64,000 bases of DNA from the NCBI GenBank assembly GCA_963575745.1, contig CAUYUJ010003880.1, positions 445,882 to 509,881 on the forward strand. Reading direction: 5' to 3'. How positions within the stretch are numbered: the stretch's first letter is position 1; the number at the start of each line of letters is the position of its first letter. A program made the position numbers and the translations under genes. The DNA comes from Prorocentrum cordatum (Eukaryota > Sar > Dinophyceae > Prorocentrales > Prorocentraceae). This document shows, piece by piece, positions 32,563 through 44,290 of this stretch. The notes beneath the pieces were generated by a model. The model was not told the DNA's origin, ran no database searches, and was given only the letters and a program-made list of their open reading frames with translations.

Positions 32563-33180
32563 GGCGTCGGTACATGGGCCAGACAGAACCGATGGTCGTG
32601 ACCAGCAGTAGCAATTATGTCAGGCTGCGGTGTCTTCTTTTCGACTGCGTGGTTTCATTTGCGGCCACGCGTGAGTCATAAGACGAGACGCACTACACCT
32701 GCAAGTACGAGTCGACGATGTTGCCCAAGCTCGCTGGCCTCTGGACGCAGCCACGGGACGATTTGGAAGCAAGCATCTGGCATACCGTGCAACCGCCGAC
32801 TTTGGAGTGCACGTTCGCAGTAGATAGCTTCTGGTGACAGTTGACAGCACGACTCTGCATTGTGGTTCGCATTGGCATTAGATTGCCATGCGTTGGAATA
32901 CATTGTTATGACAGCTGTTCTGAGGACGCCCAAGGACAAGGTCGGGTGAGAGCGCGACTTGTTGCCTGTGCAGTGCGTGGGATTCGTCCCTCTTGTTTTC
33001 TCGCGGCGCTCGTGCTCTGGCGCATGGCTTCGCGCAGTCATTGCCATAATCTTTGTGCTTAGAGCGGCTTGTAGCACTGTATCGGTTCTCCAATGCCGTC
33101 TCCTCTTGTGGGGCGTGTGTGGCCTCCGCGCACGATCTGACCTGACCTGACCTGGAGACGGATGGACGAGGCGGGGGAAG
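32563..33180. other. Unassigned stretch
   Basis: Ordinary sequence with short frames only; GACCTGACCTGACCTGG at 33138-33154 is a small tandem. No gene recognised. Confidence 0.45.
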
Positions 33181-34238
33181 GGGCTTACGAGGATGCAGAA
33201 CACGGGCACGGTCTCATCGGCCACGGAGGAGGGGGAGGGGGGAGGGGTGCTTAGAAGGACGAGGCGGGAGACGGGGACAAGAGTGAGAAGGATGAGGAGG
33301 GACACCGTGAGGGGAGGAGACGACAGGAGGCGAGGATTGGTGATGGTGATGACAGCGACGATGGTGACGATGCCGACCATCCCAGCTGAGAGGACCACGT
33401 TCTCCATCTCCTGCGCAGGGTGGACGCGGTGCCTCATCGGCTGGGAGGGAGGAGGCATCGATCTGGCTGGCGCCCTCTGCCGCCTCCCGACGGGGGAGGG
33501 GACTCACGAGGAGGAGGAAGAGGACGAGGAGGGGGGCGACTGAGGAGGTGGAGGAGGAGGAGCAGGAGGAGCAGGATGACTCAGGACCCAGGAGGACGTA
33601 AGAGAGGGGGAGCAGGATGAGGAGCAGGAGGACTGGTGTGGGTCTGGCTTGCGTCCTCTGCTGTCCCCCCGTTCCTGAGGACTTGGCGACTCTTCTCCTA
33701 TCGTGTTTCGGGGAGCAAGCTAGAGAATTCGAGGTACATCCACGCCGTCGATGTACATCCAGATGTGCCGATGTGAGCCCAGAGACATCCAGACAAGTCT
33801 GACACAAGTCGCTGACAATCCTAGCGCGAGTCCAGGGACAAGCAGAAGCCGTTCAGCCCTCAGCATCCCCAGATGGGCGAGGAGGACGGGAGGAGGAGAG
33901 CCCAGACCTTGTGGCGTCGCGCGGGAGGCACGACGTGCAGATTCTGCGGCCCAGTTTGGGCCCCGGGCCCCGCACGAGAGTTCTGGCATAAGAGCGTTTT
34001 GTCGGGAGTTCCGCCTTTGATCCATAGGGCTCCGACCTCTGCTGCGGGCCCCCCTTTCTGAGTGCTTGCATGGCTGAGCTTGCTCGGTTGGCCAGTCTGT
34101 TGGACCGTCGGTTGGCCATCTGGCACATCGGCCGGTGGGCCTGACGTTTCCACAGCTGTCGGGCAGCTGACTGGTTGCGGCCTCGGGATCGCGCTGCTGT
34201 TGCGGTGTGTCAGGTTTCCTTGGCTGCCATCTTGAGGA
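33181..34238. other. Degenerate GGA-rich and unassigned sequence
   Basis: Purine-rich patches at 33220-33330 and 33490-33640, then GC-rich sequence with inverted words around 33735-33790 (GTACATCCA). Long minus-strand frames are compositional. Confidence 0.45.
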
Positions 34239-34241
34239 CAC

Positions 34242-34640
34242 GCCTGCGCGTCCTTCCGGGTCGTGGCCAAGCAGCCGTGGAGCTTCCCCCGGGGCCTCCA
34301 CGCCTCCCGCGGTGCGTGCCCCAGGAGCGCGGGGGCGCGCCCGCTCTGCTCTGCGCTGTCTGGGGAGCCCGTCTCGTCGATCCCGCTGGCCGTACCACCT
34401 CCCCTGTGCCGTGCTTCTGCACCCAGGTCCTGGGCTGCCCTGCGCGCCTGCGCGTCGTTCCGGGTCGTGGCCAACTGGCCGTGGAGCTCGTGGGCTTCCG
34501 CGCTTCCCGCAGGGCGTGCCCCGGAAACCTTGGCGAGCGCCGGCGTTCATCTGCGCTGTCCAGGGAGATCGTCTCGTCGACCCCGTGGTTGTACCATTTC
34601 CACTGTGCCGCGTTTCTCCACCCGGTCCATTTGAGGTGCC
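34242..34640. repeat. Two tandem units of about 200 bp
   Basis: GCCTGCGCGTCCTTCCGGGT starts at 34242 and its near copy at 34446. Shared words include GTCGTGGCCAA, GCCGTGGAGCT, TGCGCTGTC, GTCTCGTCGA and TCCACTGTGCCG. The period is 204 bp. Long frames on both strands simply cross the array. Confidence 0.85.
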
Positions 34641-34828
34641 GTTGGATGGTGCCCGCCAGGGTGCGGCCGTCCTTCCAGGCGCGCGGCGTGCTGCCATTGT
34701 TCGCGCCTTTGGGTGCTACCCGCGCCGTGCCGATGAGCGTCTCTTGCTGCACACGGAACCGCGCGTGGATCCGGTGGCCCACGACCTGGCTCTTGAGGTG
34801 CGGCGACGACCGTCGCGGTACAGCGAAG

Positions 34829-34915
34829 GCCCATGTCAAGAAACACCCTGCTTGCCTCCAGCGTGCCCTGGGTGCCTTGGGTTTCGATGATTCTGCCATG
34901 TCAAGCGTGACGCTC
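34829..34915 (+). repeat. Dispersed repeat C, copy 1
   Basis: CAAGAAACACCCTGCTTGCC, GTGCCCTGGGTG and GGGTTTCGATG are shared with copies at 39857 and 42967. Confidence 0.75.
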
Positions 34916-35074
34916 CCGAGGCGGAGGAGGAGGAGGAGGAGGAGGAGGAGGGCAGGGTGGCAGGAGGAGGAGGAATACGAGGAGCGCAGGGCGAGGAGCG
35001 CAAGAAGAAGGAGGGGTGAGGGAGGGAGGGAGGATGAACGGATGAACGGGATGGAAGGGGCGGAGCAAGGCGGA

Positions 35075-35333
35075 GGAGGGAGATGGGGGCCAAACCTTGC
35101 CGCCTTGCGGGAACGACTAATGACATAAACATAAGAACTCGGAGGTCCGCGCTCATTTCTCGGAGCCGCGCTGGACCCCCCCCCCTGGCGCCTCCGGGGC
35201 CGCCCATGGCGCCCTCCGCGCGCCAGGGAGGGGGGTCCAGCGCCGATCCGAGAAATCCGCGCGGACCTCCGAGTTTTGATGTTTACTTCGTTGTTCGTTC
35301 CCCTCAGGAGGGAGATGGAGGCCAAACCTTGCC
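35075..35333. mobile_element. Palindromic element (about 190 bp) flanked by 27-bp direct repeats
   Basis: The inner arms 35136-35191 and 35220-35275 are near-perfect reverse complements (AACTCGGAGGTCCGCGC and partner), with a 28-bp centre. Weaker complementarity extends the arms outwards to about 35110 and 35301 (GGAACGA and TCGTTCC). Outside, GGAGGGAGATGG...CCAAACCTTGCC occurs at 35075-35101 and 35307-35333, matching at 26 of 27 positions. Related arms lie at 19862-19992, 27955-28030 and 29620-29695. A non-autonomous foldback transposon is the best reading. Confidence 0.8.
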
Positions 35334-36500
35334 TGCTGGCCATGTGTTTACGGCCTGGCGGATCAGCGTTTCCAATGTGATCAGGCTCGGGCTGAAGGCC
35401 CTTGCCCCCGCCGCCGCGTCGGAGGTATTGGGGGGGGGGGGGGGGGCGAGGTTGGAGGCGGGAGGAGGGGGTTGACGAGGAGGAGGAGGAGGACCATGAG
35501 GAGTGCGATGGAGACATGGAACGCGGGAGTGAGAGAGGCGATTGCGACGACAGCCGCTGCCCACACCGCCACCACCATGACCACGATTGCTATGCTTGCC
35601 ACTGCCAGTGGCACGCGGTCCTTGGCCCCTGCAGCCTCTGCTGCTTCTCTCGCGCGTGTGTGTCCTCACTGTTCTCTGCCCTGTGTCGACGCAGCCCCCC
35701 GCCGTCCACCCTACAGTGTGCACCGTGCCGATTGCTTCTTGGAGGCCGCCTGCTCCGGAGAGTCATGGAGACTTGCGGACCGTCGAGTACCGAAGAGTTT
35801 GGATGTGCCCACTCCGCGCTCAGACTCCGCAGTGCTGCCTTTCTGGGAGCCATTCGTTCAGACAGCAGCGCAAGCACAACAAGCTTGTCTCGAGCACGCC
35901 CTCCGTGATGGCCTCCTCATGGCACGAACACCAGCGCGAACCCCAGCCCGCCGTTCTAGCGCTCCCGATGTTCCGCCCCACGCAGCCATGCTCCAGTTGA
36001 TGCCGCCATGACGGACAGGACCCACCAACGCTGCAGATTGCTACCATCACCACCACTGCCACTGCCGCTCCTACTCCTCCTGCGAAGGCGGACGAGCCCA
36101 TGCACAACGAATCCTGTGCCACCAGAGCGGGTTCACACCTGAAAGTGCCTCTCGCGACTATGACATTACCGTGAGCTGTATCACGATCACGATCCCCACC
36201 ACCACCATGGCTATTACGACTGTTCTACGCTTATTGCTGAACTACTACAACCACTGCCACTGCGAATGACAATGCCACTGCCGCTGCCGCTGCTACTTCC
36301 TCCTACGTCTGCCCCTCACACTGCGACTACCACAATCTCTACCGTCTACCCCTCGGTCTCTTCCATTGTGTTTGGCTTGAGGATGTCGACGATGAGCGCG
36401 CGGGGAATGGAGAGTCTTCCTTCCCCCTCATCATCTCATACACCTGCATCCCTTTCCAGGCACAGGCGGAGAGCAGAAGGAGGCGGAGGAGTATTTTAGA
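35334..36500. other. Unassigned stretch
   Basis: G-run (35430-35448), GGA patch (35480-35500), then sequence rich in CCAC/CTGC words at 36030-36330. No gene recognised. Confidence 0.45.
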
Positions 36501-37133
36501 AGGTGTGGACGAGGGATCACAACAATGCTGGTTTTTGGGAAGGGATAGAATCAATGATCGTGATGATCATGTTGGTAATTGTGATGAATCTGGTGATGGT
36601 GAGGTTGATGCTGTCGGTGTTGTGTATGACGCTGATACTGATGGTGATGAAGCTGAATATGGGCATGAACCTGATACTGATGATGAATCTGATGATTATG
36701 ATGCTGGTGATGATGATGATGATGGTGATGATGAAGATGATATTGATGGTGATGATGATATGGCGATAATGGTGATTATGAAGATGGCGATACTGCGGAT
36801 GATGTTGATGATGAGGAGGACGAGGATGACGATGAGGGTGACGGGTGACGCTGTCGATACTGATGTTTAGTGCGATGATGATGCTGATGATAATGATGTG
36901 TGTGATGTGAATGATGAGGTGGATGTGTCTGAGGACGATGATGGTGGTACTAGTGATAGCGATGATGGTGATGATGGTGATGATGATGCTGGTGATGGTG
37001 ATTGTGGTGGTGGTGGCGATGCTGATGCTGATGACGATGCTGATGGTGATGCGTACGCTGATGATGCTGCTGCTGCTGATTATGATGATGCTGAGGAGGA
37101 GGAGGAGAAGGAGGAGGAGGAGGAGGATGAGGA

Positions 37134-37164
<31 letters not shown>

Positions 37165-37240
37165 AAAGACGACGACAAAGACGACGACGACAAAAACGAC
37201 AAAGACGACGACGAAGACGACGACGACGACGTGAGCCGCG
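36501..37240 (+). repeat. GAT array passing into GAC/AAGAC array
   Basis: GAT/GGT repeats from about 36555 to 37090, GAG to 37130, then GAC with AAAGAC units to 37235. The Asp-rich frame this creates is not called a gene. Confidence 0.95.
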
Positions 37241-37269
37241 CGTCTCGCACCACGGGGCGCGATGCGCGA

Positions 37270-37500
37270 AGCTAGGTGAATACCCCTCCCTCTCCTGACT
37301 CTTGCCCCCCACCCCCTCCCCCCGCCTCTGCAGACTCTTGCCCCCCCCTCTCTCCCCCACCCCACCCTTCTCCGCGGACTCTTGCCCTTCCCCCTCCATC
37401 CCCCCCCTCTCTTTTGACTCTTCTGCCCCTTCCCCTTTCCTGGCTCTTGCTCCCCCCCCCTCCCACAGACCCCCCCCTCCCTTCGCATGCAACTCCTAGG
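37270..37500. repeat. GACTCTTGCCCC tandem repeat in a C-rich tract
   Basis: ACTCTTGCCC recurs at about 37297, 37331, 37377 and in variant form at 37415 and 37442, within CCCCTCC-rich sequence. Confidence 0.75.
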
Positions 37501-38145
37501 AGGTAAAACTGTGTCTTTGCCCTGGCCCAAAATCTGGCGCAATCCCGCTCAATCCGCGGCCCGATCCAGCGCAACAGCCCCCCACTGGGGCTCGATCCTC
37601 CTCCTCCGCCCTTCCGACGGAGGCTTCCCAGGAGCTGCCTCCACACGCCTCCGCCCCCCCTCCCGACCCTGGCCCCGCCCCAACCGCGGCAGCAGGCGCC
37701 CAGCGTGCCGGGGCTGACCTCCGTCCTGCAGTATCCACGCCCGGCTCCCGCCGCCCCCCGCCCCCCCCCCAGGGCGCCAGAGACGGGGGCACCGCAAACG
37801 GGGGCACGGGGCACGCTGATCTCCACGCCCCGCGCCCCCCATCGGCCGCGGCCCCCGCCTCGGCTTGCCCTCGCCGCGCCCGGCGGGGCGGCCTCGCTGG
37901 CCCGGCGGGCGGCCCTGCCACGCCTCCGGCGCCGCGGATCGGGCCGGACGGAAAGGGGGATTGGGAGAGGGGGGGTTACGAAATCTGCTGCATGCAGCTG
38001 GTTTCGGCCCCACCGAGGGGCCCATTCCTCGATACATCGGCGCCTCTGTCGCCGGGAGGCGCCGGGAAAATCAGCTACGTGAGCTGATTCTCAAACCCCC
38101 CCTTTCGCCCGGTCCGAGTGGAGGCACGCCCGTCGCGATGCTTTG
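37501..38145. other. GC-rich spacer, no gene seen
   Basis: Very GC-rich, with several C8-C10 runs. Only compositional frames. Confidence 0.5.
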
Positions 38146-38275
38146 TGGAGGATGGAGGATGGAGGAGGGAGGAGGGAGGAGGAGGGAGCAGGAGGAGGAG
38201 GAGGAGGAGGAGGACAAGAAAGAAGGAGGAGGAGGACAAGAGAGGAGGAGGAGGAAGAGGAGGAGGAGGAGGAGG
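38146..38275 (+). repeat. GGA array
   Basis: GGAGGA with AAGAA interruptions, about 130 bp. Confidence 0.9.
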
Positions 38276-38710
38276 CCGCCAATGCGCCCCGGTGCCGTCA
38301 GGAAGTGAACCCGCGCTTTGGCCATCGGCACTTAGAGGGGGCCCCATGTGGAGAGATGGCACCGGCGAGGTGCCCCACATGCTTGCGTCAATTCGTCTCC
38401 GACCGCCCACCGTTTGCGCCGTATCCTTCTTCCTGAACATTCCGCATGGATGTGGTCCAGATCGCCATCCAGCGCACCATTGCTCGACACTCTTCCCTCC
38501 TCCCTTTCCTCTTTCCTCCAGCGGGTCAAGATGCGAGGTGGTCACCGAGGGCAGTTTCCTGGAACGGAAGCAAGCTCGACATTGCCATACCGCGGTTAGT
38601 CAGGGTGTCAGCGGTGCTCACGGGGGTCTGAATGCCTGTCTGCACGCATCTGATGACACGCGCCGAGCGTGCGACGGAGAGCGGCCTTCCTCTGTTGACA
38701 GGAAGCTGCC

Positions 38711-38990
38711 GCACCTGCCACGCTTTGCGAGCGCACGACGGACAACGCCCCCACCTCACACGCACCCCGACCTGTTGTCCAGGAAGTACCACGCCTGCCA
38801 CGCTCTGCGAGCCTACGACGACTAGCGCCCCCGCCCCCTGCGCCGCCCACGAGGGTGTGCCACGCCTGCCACGTTCTGCGAGCCTACGACGACTGGCGCC
38901 CCCGCCTCCCGGCGCCGCCCACCAGGGTGCCCAGGAAGGGGCCACGCCTGCCACGCTCTGCGAGCCCACGGCGGACGGAGCCCCCCCCCT
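38711..38990 (+). repeat. Four tandem units of 72-82 bp
   Basis: CACGCCTGCCACGCTCTGCG recurs at about 38711, 38790, 38861 and 38943, with CCTACGACGACT and GCGCCCCCGCC. More diverged units (CGCCTGCCGCG...GCGAGCTC) continue to about 39440. Confidence 0.85.
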
Positions 38991-39462
38991 CCCCACCCCG
39001 TGCGCACCCCCTTCTGGTGTTATGATGTTCCAACCTACTTTTGCCTTGATCACCAGACGGAATCTCGAGCGCCAGAAAAGTACCGAAACTCGAGGGCTTT
39101 CACGTGCCGGGCCCTGGGAGACACTCGCCCGGCACTGTTTCGGCATTCTTTCGACACTCTCGACACTTGGCCCGGTGCTCGAAACTATTTCTGGGACGTG
39201 GTCCTGCAGTGCGAGGGGAGCAACACAATCTTGGCGTCCAGGGAGTCTGCGCAACGCCTGCCGCGATATTGTGCGAGCTCCCGGCGCATGGCGGCACCGC
39301 CGCCTGTGGAGCGTTGCCCCTCCTGTTGGCCAGTGAATGTCTGCCGCGCTCCGCGAGCTCTCGACTGGCAGCGCCTTCCAGAGCCCCCCGTTGCGCAGCC
39401 CTGCTCGGCTGCCCAGACAGCGCCACGCCTGCCGCGCTCTGTCCAGGGAGAATTGAAACACA

Positions 39463-39615
39463 CCCGGACCGGACAATTGGCGTTTACGAAACGGCCCTGG
39501 GCGTTTGCTGAACTTTGTTGAACAGCCCTGCCCTGTTCGATTCCTTCAGTGAGGGCGTTTAGCAAGCGGCTTCGCGTGACGGGGCGGTTACTGTGGGGGT
39601 GGATGTATTGCCCTC
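39463..39615 (+). repeat. Dispersed repeat B, copy 2
   Basis: Same word order as 22541-22690: CACCCGGACCGGACAATTGG, CGGCCCTGGGCGTTTG, AACAGCCCTG, GGGGGTGGAT. Confidence 0.8.
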
Positions 39616-39856
39616 TACTGCGGCCCGCCAGGGGTATCCTGGCAAGGTGTCGCGCACTTGTCCTCCCACTCCTTCATGCGTGTCGTGCGTATGTGTGCTG
39701 CGTGCGTGTCGGTGTCTCTCTGGGCGCGCGTGGCGGCAGCTTTGGTCCTGTACAATGCGCGCGAGTGCAGGTTAGAATGAGCGGGGTAAAAGGGGGGGGA
39801 GGGAAGTCGCGGACGGGACGCGTGTGCGTACAACACCATAATTCCACAACAGCGGA

Positions 39857-40035
39857 AGCCCATGCCAAGAAACACCCTGCTTGCCTCCAGGGTGCCCTGG
39901 GTTTCTTGGGTTTCGATGGTTTTGCGACGGAAATCGTGAAGATCCCACGCCGAGAATCAATGGAGGTCCTGGGATCTCACGGCTGGGCTTCGTGTGGAAG
40001 GTTTCTTGTGGTCGAGCCCCTACCGGAAGCATGTG
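39857..40035 (+). repeat. Dispersed repeat C, copy 2
   Basis: CCAAGAAACACCCTGCTTGC, GGGTGCCCTGGGTTTC and GGGCTTCGTGTGGAAGG are shared with 34829-34915 and 42967-43100. Confidence 0.8.
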
Positions 40036-41095
40036 GTGAGCTACAGACGTCGTACATGTCTGGGGAGGAGGAGGGCAGGGGAGGCTCTCGGGCATCGGCG
40101 GGCTGCCAGTGGCGTCGATCGATCTGGGTGCGATAGGGTCGAGGTTTGAGGGTCGTGGCCTCTGGGCCTTTTGGGAGGTTTCCGTCGGGGCTCTCCTGGG
40201 GCGCTCTTGGCGCCACAGCTTGATGCCTTTCCTGGCCAACACGGGGCGTCGTCGTCGTCGTTCTACTCCTGTTCCTCGCCGTCGCCCTCCCTCCCTGACC
40301 GTCGCCGTCCTGCTCTTTGGTCGCCGTCGTTCTGCTCCTGCTCCTCCCGTGGCCGTCGTCGTCCTGCTCCTGCGCCTCCCTGCCTTCTTCCCGCCTCCTC
40401 CCGTCCCCCGCTGCCTCCCCTGACTTTCCCTCCCGATTCTGCTGCTTCTGCCTCTATATCTCGTCCGCCCCCCCTCCTCTTCCTCCGCGAGCCTCCTGGA
40501 GGGGAGCGGCGCGTGCTAGGGCAAGCAAGAGGCATGGGGGCTGTTCGGATGCACCACCATCGATGATGAACGCTCCCACCAGTATGATGAGGAGGAGGAT
40601 GAGGAGGAGTAGGAGTAGGAGAAGGGTCCAGCCGAGTGCCAGACAGCGCGGGGGAGCAGGGCCGCCACGCCCAACGTTATGTGTACAGTGTTTGCTCGGC
40701 GTGTCGTCGGCACTCCTCGGGCCGCATGGGCTCCGCCAGTACTGATTGTTTCGTTTTGCCCACAGGTCGACTTGCTTGTTTTCGAACCGCCGACTTGTTT
40801 TTTTCCGCTCGGCCCTCTTCCCGTGGTGCAGAAGACAGCAAGTTCACACCACAGGGAGCTGCTCCGGAGCCCCAGCCAGGGGCCAGCGGTTTTCGTTAAG
40901 AGCTATGGCAACGAGTCGACCCTGGAGGTTCGATGTCTTGCAGTGCCCCTTCTCATATGCCCACCACCTGCTCTTCCGCCGACTCTTTGCTCATGGTCAT
41001 CTCGCTGCCTTCACTGGATCGTTATCTTACTGTATCACCCCCTCCCCGACCTCGATCGTCGACATACGCAGTTGCCATAATTGCTGCTGATTACG
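40036..41095. other. Unassigned stretch with CCT/GTC-rich patches
   Basis: GTCGTCGTC at 40247-40262, CCT-rich to 40500, GAGGAG at 40588-40620. Short frames only. Confidence 0.45.
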
Positions 41096-41849
41096 TGTAC
41101 GGCCTCCTCTTCCTCGCTCCCGTTATCTCCTGCTTTTCGTCGTCGTCGTCGTTGTTCTTCTCTTCCATCTCCTCCTCCCTCTCCACCTCCACTGATGATG
41201 AGGAGGAGGAGGAGGAGGAGGGCGGGTGTAGGAGGAGGAGGAGGATATTGAAGAGGAGGGAAAGGAGGAGGATCGAGGAGGGGAAAGAGGGAGAAGACTC
41301 TCCCCGCCATCTTCTACTCCCTCGTCCTGCTCGTCCTGATCGTTGCCGGCATCCCCCCTACTCGCCCTGCTGCGGCTCCTCCTTTCACCTCCCTCCCTGC
41401 TCATGCTTCCTCGTCCTCCACCTTCCCGCTTCCCAGTCGTCATCTCCATCCTCCCTCCTCCTTTCTCATTCTTCCCGCCTTTCCCTCTCCCTCCTCCCTC
41501 CTCCTTCTCCCCGCTTTCCCTCCTCCCCCATCATCCCTCCTTTCTCATTCGCATTTTCCACCTCCACCCATCCTAGTCGTCGTCTCCATCCTCCCTTCCT
41601 CCTGTCTCGTTCTCCGCCCCTTTCCCTCCCCCACCCCGTCCCCGTGCCCGCGGAGTGGGAACGAGGCAGGAGGGTGGAGAAGAGGGAGGATGGACGAAAC
41701 CAGTCGCCACAGTGATTGATCAGAGTGCGCGAGACCCAACTCGGATCATCCCTCATCCTCTCGCCCCTGGGCCTAGAGTTCAACACGACGTGGGAGGAGC
41801 AGGAGGAGGAGGATGACAATGAGGATGAGGAGAAGGAGGAGGAGGAGGA
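41096..41849. repeat. Mixed CCT and GGA low-complexity sequence
   Basis: GTCGTC/CTC (41137-41195), GAGGAGG (41199-41300), CCT-rich (41400-41660), GGA (41790-41850). Confidence 0.8.
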
Positions 41850-42640
41850 AGACCAGTGGAAACCCAAGAGTCATCAGCGATAATGGAATACACCCTCCAA
41901 GCTCCCTCTTCATAGGCGCCTACAACAGATTGTTTCCACTGAGGGAATGCCTCGTTCGACGACAATCGCTGAAGAGCCTGAAGCATGCCAAAGCATTGTT
42001 CTGGGGATTCCAGCGCCATTGGTCAACCTGATTGTTGCGCCGTGACGGTCTAGAATCGCGCGCCGGGACACCATTACTGGGACTTCAGCACCGCGAACCA
42101 GCGTACCTGTTGCACGCTCCAAATCCTGAACCCTTCCAAGAAAGCCATTTTGGTACGCTGATCTTGGGAAGCCATGAAACTCTTATGCTTGTTTTCCACA
42201 AAAACGCGAATGCGTGCGGCGCTAACGCGAGAGCCACATGTTGAAAAGGATCCGCCCTCAATGTGTGAAACTCTTGTAAATCTTGAAAACGAATGTGCGC
42301 GGCACTCAAGCGAGAGCCACAGCTTGAAACCACCAGCCCTCAATCCGTGAACCTCTTGTGAATGTTTAAACGAATGTGCGCGGCCCTAGGGCGAGAGCCA
42401 CATTTTGAAAACCATCCGCCCTCACTCCGTGAATCTCTTGCACATGTTTAAACCGAATGTGCGCGGCGCTAAAGGCGAGACCCACATTCTGAAAACGACC
42501 CGCCCTCGATCTTTAAACTTGTCCTCAAGGTGTCGGCTTCAGGGTCATCAGTGGTGAGGAAGTCCCAGGCGAAAAAAAGTGACCACTGGCCTCGTGATGC
42601 GACAGGGAGAGGTTACTCATCGGGACAATAAGTGTTGGAG
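41850..42640 (+). repeat. Complex dispersed repeat with 83-bp tandem units, copy 2
   Basis: Collinear with 15117-16045: leader AAACCCAAGAGTCATC and CCAAGCTCCCTCTTCA, irregular units (CACCGCGAACCAGCGTACCT), four 83-bp units (about 42210-42530) with TGTGCGCGGC and GGCGAGAGCCACATTTTGAA, and trailer CCAGGCGAAAA / TGCGACAGGGAGAG. It has four units against six in copy 1. Confidence 0.9.
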
Positions 42641-42966
42641 GAAGAGGAGGAAGGGGAGGAGGAGGAGGAGGAGGAGGCGGCGGAGGCGCCGCAACAGGAG
42701 GGAGGGAGGTGAATGTGAGATGGGGATGCTACAGGGCGGGAGGAGGGAGGGAGGCGCCCCGCTTCCCACCCTCCCCCCCCGTGCGCCATTGCCCGTGAGC
42801 TGACTCACGCATGCGAGGCTTGGCCTCTTGTTGCGCAGCCCCCTCCTCCTCCTCCTCCTCCTCCTCATCCTGCTTCTCATCCCCTGCCATTTTTCAGCCC
42901 AGCGCCCAACCCATGGTCAATAGGCGCGGGGTGGGTGGGGAATCGCATGGGGGGTAGGACTGAGAC

Positions 42967-43100
42967 CCGTGCCAAGAAACACCCTGCTTTTCTCCAGGGT
43001 GCCCGTTTCGATGTCATTGCTGTGGGATGTTGTCAGTGGGCGCCCCTGGGTCTCAGGGGTGGGCTTCTTATGGAGGGTTTCTTGTGGACTGGCCTCCACT
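42967..43100 (+). repeat. Dispersed repeat C, copy 3
   Basis: GCCAAGAAACACCCTGCTTT, GGTTTCTTGTGG and GGGTGGGCTTC are shared with copy 2. Confidence 0.75.
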
Positions 43101-43543
43101 GCATGTGTACTGCAATCAAGGACTGCGCCCCATCTCTCCCCACCCCTCCCCTGGTGCCTCCTGTGGTCGTCCGACACACGATATCCCAGCATCCGGGGCC
43201 GCTCATCGGACCTTTCAGTGAACCCTTTCAGTGAGGGCTCTGCGGCGCGCCGCCGCTGGGCGCGCCGTAGCCCATCAGTCCGTCAACCTCAGGTGGGCGC
43301 CGAACTGGTGATCCACGTACTCCTTTGCGACGGGCGCCCCTCCTTTGCTCGCGAGCTGAGGGGCGTCCGACCTTCTCTAGCCGCGTACAAGCTCGGCCGA
43401 GCTGGCGGCCCCCGCATGTTACACGGGGTGCGGGCCGCACCTCCCTTCGGCCCCAGGACTGGTGGCGGCCTCGCAGCGGCGCACGGTAAGCCGCGTCCTC
43501 CTCTTGGCGTGGTCGGCGGTGGTCGATGCTTTGCCGCGCAGCT

Positions 43544-43830
43544 GAGGACCCTGCTCCTGTCCTCGTTTCTGCGGGCGTTCATGCTAGGGGCCGCTTTTGT
43601 GGACCCTGCTCCTGTCCTCCTTTTCGGCGACCTCCAGGCGTTCTCGTCTTGCCACGCTGTTGAGGACCCTGCTCCTGTCCTCCTTTCAGCTGGCACCGTG
43701 GTGGTTTCAGCATGCCGCGCTGTTGAGGACCTCGCTCCTGTCCTCCTTTCAGCGGGCACCGTCGTGGTTTCAGCACGCCGCGCTGCTGAGGACCCTTCTC
43801 CTGTCCTCCTTTCAGCGGGCGGTTCATGCC
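43544..43830 (+). repeat. 63-bp tandem array
   Basis: GGACCCTGCTCCTGTCCTCC recurs at 43546, 43601, 43664, 43727 and 43790; the last three intervals are exactly 63 bp. Units carry TTTCAGCGGGCACCG, GTGGTTTCAGCA and CGCCGCGCTG. Related core words recur at 54415-54555. Confidence 0.9.
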
Positions 43831-44290
43831 GAGGTGAAGGTCGTGGTTGACGGGGTGGTAGTGCTGGAGAGGGCGGTCGGTTGGTCGTCGGGCTCGTTGT
43901 TGAGGGATGTCTCTGCTGCTCTTGCTTCGCCCATCGGGCGCTCGGGTAGCTCCGTCTCCGCCATGGGGATGGTGGGGGTGGCGAGCTAGGCCGCGGGGGC
44001 GCAGGTAGTGGCCGTCCTACCCCCCACCCCCCCCTGCCCCTCACCACCACCCCTGGTAGGCGCGGGCAGTACTCGTCCTGCCCCCCCCCCACCCTTCGAG
44101 CCCGTCTCGAAGTTTGATCCTTGCCTCACCAGAGCAGCGTGGACTTGTAGTGTGGTGTGGTGGGCCATCCGTTGGGTTGCTGGTGGTGGCTGGTCGGTGG
44201 TGCTTGGCGGTCGTAGAGGTCGTCTGTCGTCTGGCTTGCTGGTAACCGCTGAACTTGTGCACGTCCGATCGCTGCCTGCGTCTATATTAC
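43831..44290. other. Spacer between tandem array and the LINE 3' end
   Basis: Ordinary GC-rich sequence. No gene recognised. Confidence 0.45.

Noticed and set aside
34210-35517. 435-codon minus-strand ORF
   Set aside because: It runs through the two-unit 204-bp repeat, a GGA array and the palindromic element, so its length is fortuitous.
36505-37275. Asp-rich proteins resembling acidic calcium-binding proteins
   Set aside because: Direct translation of GAT/GAC arrays, with no non-repeat sequence.
42141-42155. AGCCATTTTGG within the complex repeat, another leader-like word
   Set aside because: The match stops after 11 nt, and the homologous place at 15.4 kb lacks it, so it is chance drift in the repeat.
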